Notes under the pieces: generated by a model
What the model saw: only the letters and a program-made list of their open reading frames with translations
Told to the model about the DNA's origin: nothing
The model's database searches: none
DNA from: Dryas octopetala
Taxonomy: Eukaryota; Streptophyta; Magnoliopsida; Rosales; Rosaceae
Reading direction: 5' to 3'
DNA length: 64,000 bases
Assembly: GCA_963921425.1 (NCBI GenBank)
Contig: OY992836.1
Coordinates: 6,525,825-6,589,824, forward strand
Program-made: the position numbers and the translations under genes
Shown: positions 11,171-26,946 of the stretch, in pieces
Layout: each line of letters begins with the position of its first letter
Numbering within the stretch: the first letter of the stretch is position 1

Positions 11171-11650
11171 GCCAGCTTCTACGTCCTTTTGTTCTCATCA
11201 GCTTGTTGTGGCTACAGTGACCTTGAGGCGCTTTTGAAGCTAAGGAACGCCATGATTGGACCCGAAGGATCAAGGCTGATCACTCTGCCCACTACTGCTC
11301 CTTTTCTGGAGTTTCATGCAACCAGAATCGCGAGTGGTTGCGACCAGAAATCACGAGTGGTTGCTCTTACGTACCCTCTCCAACTTACCAATGTTTGGGT
11401 TTATTCCGCCTGTGATGGGGTTGCTCAACAAGTTGGTGAACCTCAGCATCACTGCTGCCAACTTAAAAGGAAGGCTTCCCACGGAGATGGCCAATCTGAC
11501 TTCTTTAAAGTTTTTGAACATCTCCGACAACATGTTGAGTGGCAAATTTCCAGAAGAAATCACTCTCCGGATGACGGAGCTTTAGGTTCTCGATGCCTAC
11601 AACAATAACTTAACTGGGACACTTCCAGTCGACATCATCAATCTCCAAAG
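11171..11650 (+). pseudogene. CLAVATA1-like LRR receptor kinase fragment (N-terminal part only)
   Basis: Translated pieces in two frames resemble the N-terminus of CLV1-type leucine-rich-repeat receptor kinases. They are a secretory leader and LRR N-terminal cap segment (SDLEALLKLRNAMIGPEGS, near 11,217-11,275), then LRRs (GLLNKLVNLSITAANLKG, PTEMANLTSLKFLNISDN, LSGKFPEEI) at about 11,400-11,570. A piece reading VLDAYNNNLTGTLPVD follows at about 11,590-11,635. A frame change lies between the cap and the LRRs, and a TAG at 11,583-11,585 interrupts the LRRs. No further repeats, membrane segment or kinase follow. CLV1 relatives sense CLE peptides in meristems; this copy cannot. It starts exactly where the Copia A LTR is truncated. 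Confidence 0.75.
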
Positions 11651-15786
<4,136 letters not shown>

Positions 15787-16139
15787 TGTTGGATTTGATT
15801 CCAAGCTTACAAGTAATCTCACACGCACACAATGAATGAAAGATTCAACTTAAGCACAACACACACAAGAGAAGAGAAAAATGCAGAGAGAGTTGAGAGA
15901 GAATTTTCTGATGTGAGTAGTGAAATCAATATTTGATCTCATCTACAACTTAATTGTGATATATATCAAGTTACATAAAGTACTTTAATACAAAATATCT
16001 AAGGTTAGGTAATGATCTCAGTAAGAGCTTGAGTGTCAAACCTTCCATACATAAAAGTCAAAGCATAAAGCAAAAAACATAAAAAGATATTTTCTGTCAA
16101 AGTTGGCTTGACGATCGATTTTCAGTGACTTGCCGATCG
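15787..16139 (-). repeat. 3' LTR of Copia B, left portion
   Basis: It starts TGTTGGATTTGATTCC and matches 31,109-31,470 up to GATCG, where the CACTA element enters. The last three bases TCG (16,137-16,139) are the CACTA target duplication. The LTR resumes at 26,777. Confidence 0.95.
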
Positions 16140-16340
16140 CACTACGCCAAAAACCTTGATAGACATCACTTGTTTAATATCAATTTTGGTAAAAACTGAT
16201 ATTAAATAATTTTAGATATCAGATGTTTTTTCCGACGATATCGTAATTTATTAAGATATCACCTAATAATTTTAAATAATTTTTGCGATATCTTAATTTT
16301 TGCATTTCGATTAAAAACGGATATATAAACCGTTAACTGA
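16140..16340. repeat. CACTA left terminal and subterminal region
   Basis: The 13-bp terminal inverted repeat is followed by several ATATC/GATATC-type motifs, including GACATC near 16,162, AGATATCAGATG near 16,213 and CGATATC near 16,238 and 16,288. They match motifs at the other end and are probable binding sites for the element's own DNA-binding protein. Confidence 0.7.
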
Positions 16341-17608
16341 TAACTTTGTTTTATGTAAAAAAAAGAGGCGCATAATTTTCCCCCCAACTTAAATTTTACC
16401 CAAGACTCAGACACACTCCCTCTCACACTTAGACACATTAATTGACTCACAGTACACATTCACTCACGCCCAGCCCGTACGTACTCCTCTCTCATTCTCA
16501 TCCTCACTCAGTCGACGTTGCCTTGCCGCTGACCTGGCCGGCGTCGCGTGCATCTGTGGTGGTGTGCATTGCATCGGTGGTCGCGTGCGTCTGTGGTGGT
16601 GTGCGTCGGTGGTCGAGTGCATCTGTGGGCTCTCTTTCTCGTTCTCATTCTGGGTTCTCCTTCTCGATCTCTCGTCGGTAATTAATTTCTCTTTGTCCTC
16701 TTCTCACCACCTCATCCTCATGGGTTCATTAGCTGAAGTTAGGGTTTGATGTTCTTGAGGTTTTTCTTCAATTAGGGATTTTTTAGGTTCTTTGGTTTCT
16801 TGAAATTAGGGGTTTTCTATGAATCTAATGGAAAATCTCTCTTTTGTTGATGGAGAAAACATAGATATTATACACTAATTATGAGATAAAAGATGGGAGG
16901 GGGATTGGATTGCTCTCAACTTTTATAAGCTTTATGTAGAAACTGCAGATGACAAATTAAATGGGCTGATACATGGATTCCGAGATAGCAGAGATCAAGA
17001 CATATATAATACTTTTAATTGAATTTCATTAGTTGTTAAAAGTTTGTTAATGAGTCTACTACTTCTGCAATCACCTTGTGTTTGCCATTAGATTTAATCA
17101 CTTAGCTTTTAAGAAATTATGCTATTCAAATACTTGTTTCTGAAGAATGGTTGCCTGGGCTTTTTTTTTTGGTCTGGTCTAGTGTTTTCTCGAAATGTCC
17201 CTATTTTCATGCTTACATAAACGTGTGGTTCCTAATCCTTAGGCTTTAATGCAGAAATGGTCTTTCATATTTGTAACTATGCCTATGTTAGAGTTTGGAC
17301 ATTTTTCTAATTAACTATGTATCATTTGTTTTCATGGCAGTTTTAGAGAGAATATAATAGAGTACTTACAATCCCTACAAGAGTTGCTAACAAAGGTATT
17401 CTTCCCAACTATTTTCTTTGATCACATTCATGATAGGACTAAATTGTCTTTTAGTGCAACCTACTGTGAGTTAATAACATGTTTGACAAATAAATTGTGA
17501 TATATATAGGTAGGTAGCTTTGAAAAGCTACAAAATTTGCATCTTAATTTACCTAATAGAATATTTAATTGGTTTATCTTTCTATGTGAAGTTGAGATAT
17601 GAGATATC
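16341..17608 (+). promoter_or_regulatory. Presumed promoter and leader of the CACTA genes
   Basis: No coding sequence is recognised. A CT-rich, GC-richer block at about 16,440-16,680 resembles a 5' untranslated exon. It ends with a donor-like site CGTCGGTAATTAA, and an acceptor-like ATGGCAG ends at 17,340. A leader intron before the transposase ATG is plausible but unproven. Confidence 0.35.
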
Positions 17609-20600
17609 ATGGATAAATCATGGATACATGCTGATAGAAGGTCTATGGAGTATGAGGTGGGAGTTGAGAATTTTTTGAGGTTTGCATTAGGGAATGCTGC
17701 CAATTGTGACTACTTGCATTGTCCTTGTGTGAAATGTGGGAACTTGCGTAAATGGTCTGTTAGAGTTGTAAGGGAGCATCTGTACTTTAACGGTATTGAT
17801 CAATGGTATGAGAAGTGGATATGGCATGGTGAAGAATCTGTTTTTGGAAGAGAGGGATCTGAACATGGTGTCTTCGGGTCTGAAACAGTTGACATGTGTG
17901 AAGGTGCCTATGATAATTTCTCCGAGGATCCAGATGAGTTTAGGAAATTTGTTGATGAAGGAGAGAGACCCTTATACGCTGGTTGTGAAACTTATAGCAA
18001 GTTATCTGCGTTGGTCAAATTGTTAAACTTGAAGGCAAAGCATGGGGTGACAGACAATTTCTTTTCTGATATGTTGGTTGCTTTTGGAGACATGCTTCCA
18101 AAGGGAAATGTTCTACCATTGTCTATGTATGAGGCGAAGAAAACATTGTCTGCTCTAGGAATGGATTACCAAAAGATACATGTTTGCCCGAATGATTGTA
18201 TCTTATATCGAAATGAGTATGAAGATGCAACAAGGTGCCCCAACTGTGACCTTCCTCGGTGGAAGGTAAATAAGGGATTAATTGAGAAGGAAGGGGTGCC
18301 AGCCAAAGTCTTGTGGTACTTTCCACCCATTCCAAGGTTTAAACGAATGTTTAAATCTTGTGAGTCATCAAAGAACTTAACTTGGCATGCCGATAACAGA
18401 GCGAGTGATGGAATGATGCGTCATCCAGCTGATTCTCCAGCTTGGAAGTTGGTGGACCATAAGTGGCCTGATTTTTCTTGTGACCCTAGAAATCTAAGGC
18501 TCGCCCTTTCGGCTGATGGGATAAATCCACATAGTTCCCTCAGCAGCCGATATAGTTGTTGGCCCGTCATCTTGGTGACTTATAATCTTCCTCCTTGGTT
18601 ATGCATGAAGAGGAAGTTTATGATATTAACATTGTTGATTTCTGGTCCTAGGCAGCCCGGAAACAATATAGATGTGTATTTACAACCGTTAGTTGAAGAT
18701 TTGAAAGCACTTTGGAAGGGAATAGACGGAGTTTATGATGGATTCCGAAAGAATACATTTACTTTGAAGGCTGTACTTTTATGGACAATCAATGATTTTC
18801 CGGCGTACGGTAACTTGTCTGGTTGCACAGTTAAAGGCTATAAAGCATGTCCCATATGTGGAGAAAACACCGATTCTGATCGGTTGAAACACGGTAAGAA
18901 AATCTGTTTCCAAGGACACAGAAAATTCTTACCCCGCCACCACCCATATCGGAAACAAATGGCTGCTTTTAATAACAAGCAGGAATTGGGTGAGGCTCCT
19001 ACACCTCTAACTGGAGAGGAAGTCTTAGAAAAGGTGTCGGGAATCAATTGTAAGTTTGGCAAGAAACAAGCAAAGAGCAGCGTGTGTGGCGAAACTCATA
19101 CTCCATGTTGGAAGAAAAGATCTATCTTCTTTGACCTTGAATATTGGAAGTCACTCTATATTCGGCATGCCCTAGATGTAATGCACATTGAAAAGAACGT
19201 GTGTGAGAGTATAATTGGAACTTTACTTAACATTCCAGGGAAGACAAAAGATGGGGTGGCTGCCCGTTTAGACCTTATGGAAATGGGGGTTCGACTTGAT
19301 TTGGCACCAGAAATACGGAATAAGAGAACGTTTTTACCGGCAGCTCCATATACGCTGACTCGGGATGAAAAAAGAGCTATATGCAAGTGTTTGTTAGGAA
19401 CAAAGGTCCCACAAGGTTACTCTTCAAATATACAAAACCTAGTGTCCATGGAAGAGCTGAAACTTTTTGGTCTTAAGTCTCACGATTGCCACATTTTGAT
19501 GCAACAACTGCTACCGGTTGCCATACGTTCAGTGTTACCAAAGCATGTGAGATATGCAATCACTAGGTTTTGTTTCTTCTTCAATTCTCTATGCAATAAA
19601 GTGGTCGATGTTTCGAAGTTGGATAAAATCCAAGATGATCTCGTTATCACCTTGTGTTTGCTGGAGAAGGTTTTCCCACCTTCCTTCTTCGATATTATGG
19701 TGCATCTAACTGTTCACCTTATTCGAGAGGTGAAATTGTGCGGACCTGTTTATTTTAGATGGATGTATCCATTTGAAAGAGGCATGAAAGTGTTAAAGGG
19801 TTATGTACGGAACCGTTTGCGACCAGAGGGCAGCATTGCTGAGGGTTATATTGTTGAGGAAGCTGTGGAATTTTGTTCGGAGTACTTGTCGAATCTGAAA
19901 CCTATTGGACTTCCATCTTCTTCGCGCATGGGTATCCCAAACATGAGCAGACCGCTGTCCGGTGCTAAGGTATATTCAGTACAGCGTGAAGAATGGGAGC
20001 AAGCTCATCGTTTGGTTTTGGAGAATGCCTCAGAAGTGGAACCTTATGCCGAGTATGTCAATTTCTAGACTTAGCTTATTGTAATTTGATTTATTGTAAA
20101 TTAAGTATCATTTACATAGTTATGAGTTATTGTAATCTATTTGTAGATTACATAAGTCCTATTTGAATGATATTCATTCAAGTAAGAAAAAGAGTGAGAA
20201 GTGGCTGCTAGAAGAGCACAACCGGACATTTATCTACTGGTTACGTGCCAAGGTAAATGTGTAACATTTTGAAAGCACAGTAATTCACTAGCTAGTACAC
20301 TCATTTGGTGCATGTCCAACAATTTTAATAAGTCTTCTTTAAAATTTATTTGATTAGGTGGCATATGATATCAATCATGAAGAAAAGGACATAACAGACT
20401 CATTGAGGCGGCTAGCTGAAGGTCCACCTATGAGTGTGCTAAAATATGAGGGTTATGAGATAGGAGGGTGCCATTATCACACCAAGGCACGTGACGATGT
20501 TCGTGCTGTTCAAAATAGTGGGGTGAGCTTGACAGCCACGACCATGCAGGTGGCGAGCGCGAAGGATAAAAATCCTGTATACACGAACATGTGTTTCTAT

Positions 20601-21026
20601 GGGGTTATCAAAGAAATCTGGGAGCTTGATTACAATGTATTTCGGGTGCCTTTGTTTAAGTGTGAATGGGTAGAGAATAATAAGGGAATACAAAATGATG
20701 AGCTAGGGTTCACTTTGGTTAACCTAAATAGGATAGGTCATAAGAGAGATGTTTTCGCTTTGGCTTCCCAAGTGAAGCAAGTGTTTTATGTAGAAGACCC
20801 TCTAAACTCTAATTGGTCAGTGGTTCTTGCAGCCCCTAATCTTGACTTTAATGATAGTGCTTATGAGGCTGAGTTAGAGGACACAGTGTTTGACCACCAA
20901 TCATTTAGCAATGGACTACCATCTGTTGATGATTTTGATGATCTCTTGGGTGAGGAAGTTGGCACATACAAGAGAGATAATTGTGAGGGTATTTGGATTG
21001 ATTACTCCAAGAAAGCAAAGGATTAA
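17609..21026 (+). CDS. TNP2-type CACTA transposase (Transposase_21), 3 exons
   Basis: My model joins 17,609-20,052, 20,147-20,252 and 20,358-21,026, giving 1,072 aa with GT-AG introns (donor GTATGT at 20,053, donor GTAAAT at 20,253). The start MDKSWIHADRR is the typical opening. Domains in order are a Transpos_assoc-like Zn region (residues about 1-80, YLHCPCVKCGN), Transposase_21 (about 150-470, with CPNDCILYRNEY, CPNCDLPRWK and FPPIPRFKRMF) and a CPICG motif. A DUF4218-like region follows (about 650-800, KVFPPSFFDIMVHLTVHL, RWMYPFERGMKVLK), and exon 3 carries a DUF4216-like region (FYGVIKEIWELDY). Exon 2 supplies the conserved EHNRTFIYWLRAK block. The protein would bind element ends and cut and rejoin DNA in the nucleus. 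No stop or frameshift is seen within the joined exons. Confidence 0.88.
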
Positions 21027-21229
21027 TTCATGTAACTATAAATGTATTTATGTAACTTGTGTTAAGTGTTAATGGTATGATATTCAGACTTTATTGTCCC
21101 CAAAATGTTATGTAATTTGATTATGTTAAAAGGTTCTAAATGCCAACAAAATTATCCATATATTTCTTAATCTATCTTTGTATATTTTTTGTCCTAACAC
21201 TTGTTAGTTTCAACAGTTAGACAGCGAAC

Positions 21230-24200
21230 ATGGCTACACCAAGAAGAAAGAAAAGAGCTGCTGTCAAATCCAATGCCAAGTCAACAGCCAAGTCGAAGAA
21301 AGCTGCCACACCAAAGAAAGCTGTCACAGAGAAGAAAGCTGTCAAGTCACAATCCTACAAGGTATCAGCAGGGAAGAGTAATGAAGCAGATACAAGCAAG
21401 GATTGCTTGACCTCAGGGGAGACCATTACTGCTGCGGAGGGTAGCATGTCCTCTCGTGGTTCAACAAAGATGCATGACATGCTCGTGAGAAAAGCTTTAG
21501 GAAAAAAGCTGAAGGTGGAGTACAGTCCGCATGGGGTTCCAGTAGGAGCAACGCGTCCAGTACTAGCTTCCTACATAGGGGTTGTGACCCGAACCACAGT
21601 GCCCATCACTGATGAAATGTGGCCGAAAGTGGATAAAAATCTAAAGCAAAAAATATGGGAAGAGGTGCAGGTAATGTAGATCTTAACCTTACTTAATTAT
21701 TAAATAGGCTTCAATTCTGTATATTTAACCATATTTATAGATACATATATATGTTTTATGTGACCTTGATGTCTCACCAATGTGGTGTTGGTTGTAGGGT
21801 GCATTTGATCTTGACCCTACAAGCAGAAAAATGGTGTTGGCTTCTGCTGGCAGCAAGTGGAGATCGTTCAAGACTGCATTAACAAAAAAATTCATTTTGC
21901 CGTACAAGGACGATCCGAAAGCACTAGAAACCCCACCCAAGGTGTATGAGTTCATTCAAAAAGATCAATGGACAACTTTTGTGGCTACCAGGCTTACAGA
22001 TGACTTTCTGGTATTTATGTTAAACACCTCTGGTGGTTAGATATTGCATTAATGATGGATATGTATAATTGTGTGATTTACCTATGACTTTGTCCTTAAA
22101 GGTTTGCCCAACTTCTTGTTCTAACTGCAGGCCAAACATGAAGCTCACAAACAAATAACAGGCAAGCGAAAATATCATCATAAACTATCGCGCAAGGGCT
22201 ACATTGGGTTGCAGGAAGACTTGGTACAAGCTCCTCCATAAATAAACTGTCTTCTCTTTGCTTTTGATTAATTGCTCACTAATAATTGGTCTAACTTGCT
22301 GGTTGTATATATGGATAGAGGAAGCAAAATGTTGAGGAAGATGAGATGGACCATTCCCTCCTATGGAAGAAAGCTCGTGAAGACAAGAATGGGAAGGTGG
22401 ATGATGAAGTGGCAGTGGTTGCCAAAGTCATTGTAAGCAGCATATATATGACCAAGTGTAAATTAACATTGCCTAAGTGATTGCTATTATTGTAATTAAA
22501 CTGGTAAATTAATTTTTGCAGGATGAGTTGTTGGAAAAAAAGAATAAAGGGGAGCTGAAGATAGAGGGTTCTAAGGATATTCTAACAATGGCTTTGGAGA
22601 CTCCCGAGCATTCTGGTCGAGTAAGAGCTGTTGGGGGGAATGTCAACCCTTCAACTTACTTCAACATTCCGAGAAAAGCGAGGGATACAATTTCGAAGAA
22701 TGAGTTGTTGGCCATTCTGAAAAAAGAAAATCAAGATCTATTGGAGAGGATTCAAAAGTTAGAGGAAAAGGGTGCTAGGAAGGAACCGGTGACACCCAAT
22801 ATTGTTCAAGGTCAAGGTATGGTGTCCGATAAAGCAAGCTGCTTTTATGAGGACAAAGCTAAGTATGTGGATCTGCAACCAGATACTGAGGATAAACAAA
22901 ATCTGAAAGTGCAAGTGGAAGTGGGGCTGGATATGGAAGATACAAATAATGCAGACACATTGAAGGTAATGAACCAGTAATTGCTAATATTTTCATATGA
23001 CATACATCTATCTAGCAGACTTCAATTTCATGGTTATACGACATTTAGCTCACAGTATTGGACTTTTATGGTTATGAGACATTTGTCATCTATTTTTAGG
23101 GGAAATCATGCATGCTGGCAGTGGGATCCATCAACAACATTGTCGCATATGGTACTGTCGTTGAGATGAAATCTGAGACCATACATGGTGTTCCTTTGGC
23201 AAAGGACTGCTTGCGGGTTTCAATTGACATGGCCACTAATGTGGCTGCTTTGCTTCCAATTCCTGTGGGTGACGAGTTGGTAAATGTTGGTCAAGCAGTT
23301 GGAAGCCATGTGGCTTGGCCGAGGGAACTTATTATCGTTCAGCAGGTGAAGGTAATTAAACTCTCCCTACTGTAATTTTTTTAAGTGCCAAGTATACACT
23401 TCATGAATATTGATCTAAAGACTCAAAACTGAGTGTTTGTATTTGACACCATAGAAACAAACAAGGCAGGTTCCTATGATGGTGAAGGAGTTATTCAAGA
23501 AAGATGACCTTGGGAAGAAAGTTCCTAGCGAATGCAAGCTGCTGTATCGTTTCGCGAGGGAGGCGATGGCTACATCTGGAAAGGCTCTCACAACTGACAT
23601 AGATGAACAAGTGTTTGGAGCTGTCCGACGACTTTATATCCTGAAAGAGGATATTACTTCCGTTATGGAGATGTCAGAATTATCAGCCTCGTGCATAGTT
23701 GTGTACATGAGGTAATTTAGGGAATCGTTCAAAATGTTTAAATATTTTGTTGCCCTTTTAAAACACTGTGATTTAAAATAATTCACTTATATGAATAGGC
23801 ACCTATTTGATAAGCTTGTGGATACAAACATGGTTGAAATGGTTGCTTTTGTGGATCCGGCACGCATATCTAAAGGAGTAGGAAATGCAGAGCGTAGATC
23901 AACCTACTTAGCAGAACGCTTTCAGCAAGGAAAATGTGATCGTGTCTTCTTAGTGCCGTACAATGCTGGGTAAGGGTTTTAATTTGGTTAAACTGACTTT
24001 GAGTCTATGTTCTGCTGCCTTAATCTATGCATGCTTATTATCATTTTTTCTCTTAGCTCGCACTGGATTTTGACAATTATCAATGAAGACAAAGACACGA
24101 TATTTGTGTTGGACCCTCTTCCAAAACTGAACCAGGACGCAGACTGGAAGGAAGTTGTCAACACGTGAGTTGCTTTTTTGCCATTTTAAATCATTAAAAT

Positions 24201-25349
24201 GCATTGCAAATTTGGTTACATATATTGTAATTTAAACATACTGATATTTTGTTGATATATTAGTGCCATTCGACAATTTAATGTACTTACGGGTAGGAAC
24301 AGTCGGAAAACAATACAGTGGAAGCATCTTTATGTAAGTATATATTATTTAATCTAGTGGTTTGTTTTTACAAATATTTCTATCATTGGAAGCATCATGC
24401 ATAATAACCATCTGCATGTCATTAATTGGATTCTGATTTTGTGTAGTGTCCTAAACAACCTGGTGGAGTTGAATGTGGTTACTATGTGATGATGTATATG
24501 AAGGAGATCATCGAGGACACGAACCTGGGATTTGAGACCAAGGTAGGAATCCAATTGACTCTTTGTTTATTGGATCACTTGTGAGTTTTTGTGTGTAGTG
24601 CTTTGTCAATCTTTCATTTTGCATAAAAAATGCAAGCTAATGATTGGTACCTAGCTAGGACTGGTCAATGTATATAGTTAATGGATTGTTGGCTTTTGGA
24701 TGTTTGATTGGCTAAACCCTTTATTTGATATTATTGGATATGTTTGGAAGTCTGCCTTCATCATTATTTAATTTATGCAAAATGCAGGATAAATGATTGC
24801 TGGTCCATTGAATGGAAGATGTATATACATATATAATAGATTGCACAGATAGAAACTATGGTATTTATGGATTTGGGACTACTACTTTGCATTTTTCATT
24901 TGAAGTTCAATTGGATCTACATACCTATTGGATGTCTGATAGTCTTGCCAGCTTTATTTCAAATATTGCATGTCTAGGTGACTTTGATAGCATGTAGGCT
25001 TATAACTTTATGCGCCTCTGCCTTCACTATTTTAATAGCTATATTGCATATATGTCTTGGTGATACTGTATGCAGCCTTATAACATGGCCAAGCTTAGTT
25101 TGAACACTTTAATTACTAGTTGTCTTTCAACTTGATTGGGCTTAATTATAGCATGGCCCAGCCTTATGCCTCATATTTATATATGTTAGGTTTATTTACT
25201 GTTTGTAATTGACTTGGTGCCTTCTGCATGTTTTTAAATGTTTGCAGTGGACTAATCCGACTAAAAAGCGAACCAGTTACACACAGGAGCAACTTGATCA
25301 GATCCGGATTGAATGGGGCAACTTTGTTTCTGCCAATTATATTCAGTAG
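21230..25349 (+). CDS. CACTA second gene: Transposase_24-like region fused to a Ulp1/C48 cysteine protease, 12 exons
   Basis: Exons: 21,230-21,670; 21,798-22,010; 22,131-22,223; 22,319-22,432; 22,522-22,965; 23,100-23,351; 23,455-23,711; 23,799-23,969; 24,057-24,164; 24,264-24,333; 24,447-24,542; 25,248-25,349. All introns are GT-AG and the frame stays open, giving 786 aa. The N-terminus is a Lys/Ala-rich basic tail like a nuclear signal. Residues about 85-250 look like Ptta/En/Spm Transposase_24 (GVVTRTTVPITDEMW, SKWRSFKTALTKKF). A coiled coil lies near 365-390 (KENQDLLERIQKLEEK). The C-terminus is a Ulp1-type protease with His664 (SHW), Asp681 (VLDPL), Gln725 and Cys731 (GGVECGYYV). Such proteases cleave SUMO; the substrate here is unknown. 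It lies about 200 bp downstream of the transposase, same strand. Confidence 0.85.
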
Positions 25350-25628
25350 ATGACAGATGGAGTTGGTATGTGGGGTTTGGACATTTTGTGGATAAGTTTT
25401 TGAAGCTAGCTAGTAGTGCTGCCATATTTGCCAATTTTTTGTCAAGGAAGCTTAGAACATGTGTTAGACATTGGCATTTTTGTGTGAATATTGAAGCTGA
25501 ATTATATATAACCAGGTGTTGGCATTTTTTGTGTGAAGAAAGGTAACAAGCTAGTGCTGCCAATTAATATTTTGTAAATGAAGGCAGCCTTTAGAAGTGG
25601 TGAATCATGCACCTATTTTTGTGCAAGT

Positions 25629-25704
25629 GCATGGGCTGATTATTGGTTTTTGTAAAGGGATGCTATGCATGGGCTGATTATTGGTTTTTGTAAAGGGATG
25701 CTAG
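25629..25704. repeat. Direct tandem repeat in the CACTA 3' region
   Basis: Two copies of a roughly 37-bp unit beginning GCATGGGCTGATTATTGG follow each other after the second gene's stop codon. Confidence 0.85.
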
Positions 25705-25869
25705 CTTAATTTAGATACTAGCTAGGATGGGATGATGTAATTCATTATGGATATATGCTCCATATTTTGGTGCAATGTGTAATCCTTTTTCGGAAAGTCT
25801 TGGAATACTTGTATTGGATATATGTTGGAATTAATGGTAATGGAATGGATTGAGATTGCACCAATTTCA

Positions 25870-26776
25870 GGCTTATATATATATGTAAATTTATATCTTT
25901 TATATCAGGATTGTAGTACAAATTCGATAATAACAGCGACATTATAGCACAAATTTCATATCAGTTTATGTTAAAAAAAACCAATATCTAAGTAACATTA
26001 CAATAACAGTAAATATAAAAAACCTGATGTCCAAAATGGTCTTTTATATCAGTTATATATCAAATACAGATGTTTTCGATACATTCAAAAATCTATGTAC
26101 ATCAGTTATAGGAGTATAAAACGACATCTAAGGTAACATTTCATATCAGTTTATGTTAAAACACAGAAATATAAAATAGCATAAATATCAGTTTACCAAA
26201 AACAACCAATATCTAAGTAACATTACAATATCAATAATTTTTAACAAACCCGATGTCCAACATAGTCTTTTATATCCGTTACATATAAAATACAGATGTT
26301 TTAGGTACTTTCAAACAACCATTTACATCACAAAAACCGATATATAACATAATATAGAGATCTGTTCTTGTAGACTTAAACGATATCTAAACTAGTTAAC
26401 AATATCAAAAATCACATAAAATATGATATGGAAATCATAAAAAAATACATTTAATGGGTTTTTCATATCGATAAATATATGAGAACGGATGTCTAAATCA
26501 GATTTTAGATCATTTACATAGTAATTAACGATGTCTTTAGTGTCTTTAATATCAGTTTCAGAATCTTAACGCTCCAGAAAATTGGAAAACGGATATCTAA
26601 AGGGACCATTGGACATCAGAATTTAAACAAAAAAGATGTCTAAACTCATTTTAGATATCAGTGTAATACCGATATCTTAAGTACGTACATTAGACATCGC
26701 CTGCCTAGACATCGCCCGAAAACATGAAAAGACATCAGTTATTCACTGATATATAAGGGGGGTATTTGGTGTAGTG
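25870..26776. repeat. CACTA right subterminal repeat region
   Basis: An AT-rich block contains well over a dozen short motifs of the type GATATCTAAA, GATGTCTAAA, GACATC and ATATCAG in both orientations, most dense from 26,360 to the end. A larger duplication relates about 25,960-26,115 to 26,205-26,345 (shared GATGTCCAAMATRGTCTTTTA). The block ends in the terminal repeat. Such arrays bind TNPA-like proteins in En/Spm; here that role is inferred. Confidence 0.8.
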
Positions 26777-26946
26777 TCGATAGTCCTCCTACGTACGAAT
26801 TTCTGATGAAGTTGGCTTGAGCAACAATTTCAAGAAGTTTTGCCTTTGAGCAGAAGTAGGTAGAATTTTCTGAAAATGTTGGCTTGAGCCACATTTTTCA
26901 TAACTTTTGTCTTATGCATAAATTAACTTAGACATTAACTTCAACA
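26777..26946 (-). repeat. 3' LTR of Copia B, right portion
   Basis: It begins with the duplicated TCG and resumes the LTR to its end ACTTCAACA. Together with 15,787-16,139 it makes a 520-bp LTR. Confidence 0.95.

Larger units (their letters stand above)
16140..26776 (+). mobile_element. Complete CACTA (En/Spm) DNA transposon with two intact-looking genes
   Basis: The element begins CACTACGCCAAAA and ends with the reverse complement of CACTACACCAAAT. It is flanked by the 3-bp duplication TCG (16,137-16,139 and 26,777-26,779), the hallmark of CACTA elements. The uninterrupted target is visible in the other Copia B LTR near 31,437. Both ends carry clustered short motifs related to GATRTC, as expected of subterminal transposase-binding sites. 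Inside are a TNP2-type transposase gene (17,609-21,026) and a second 12-exon gene (21,230-25,349) combining a Transposase_24-like region with a Ulp1 protease. Neither gene has a stop or frameshift in my exon models, so the element looks autonomous. Activity is inference. Confidence 0.95.

Noticed and set aside
16442..16749. Ser/Val-rich open frame before the CACTA transposase
   Set aside because: It has no similarity to any CACTA protein and sits in a CT-rich probable leader. It is better explained as untranslated.
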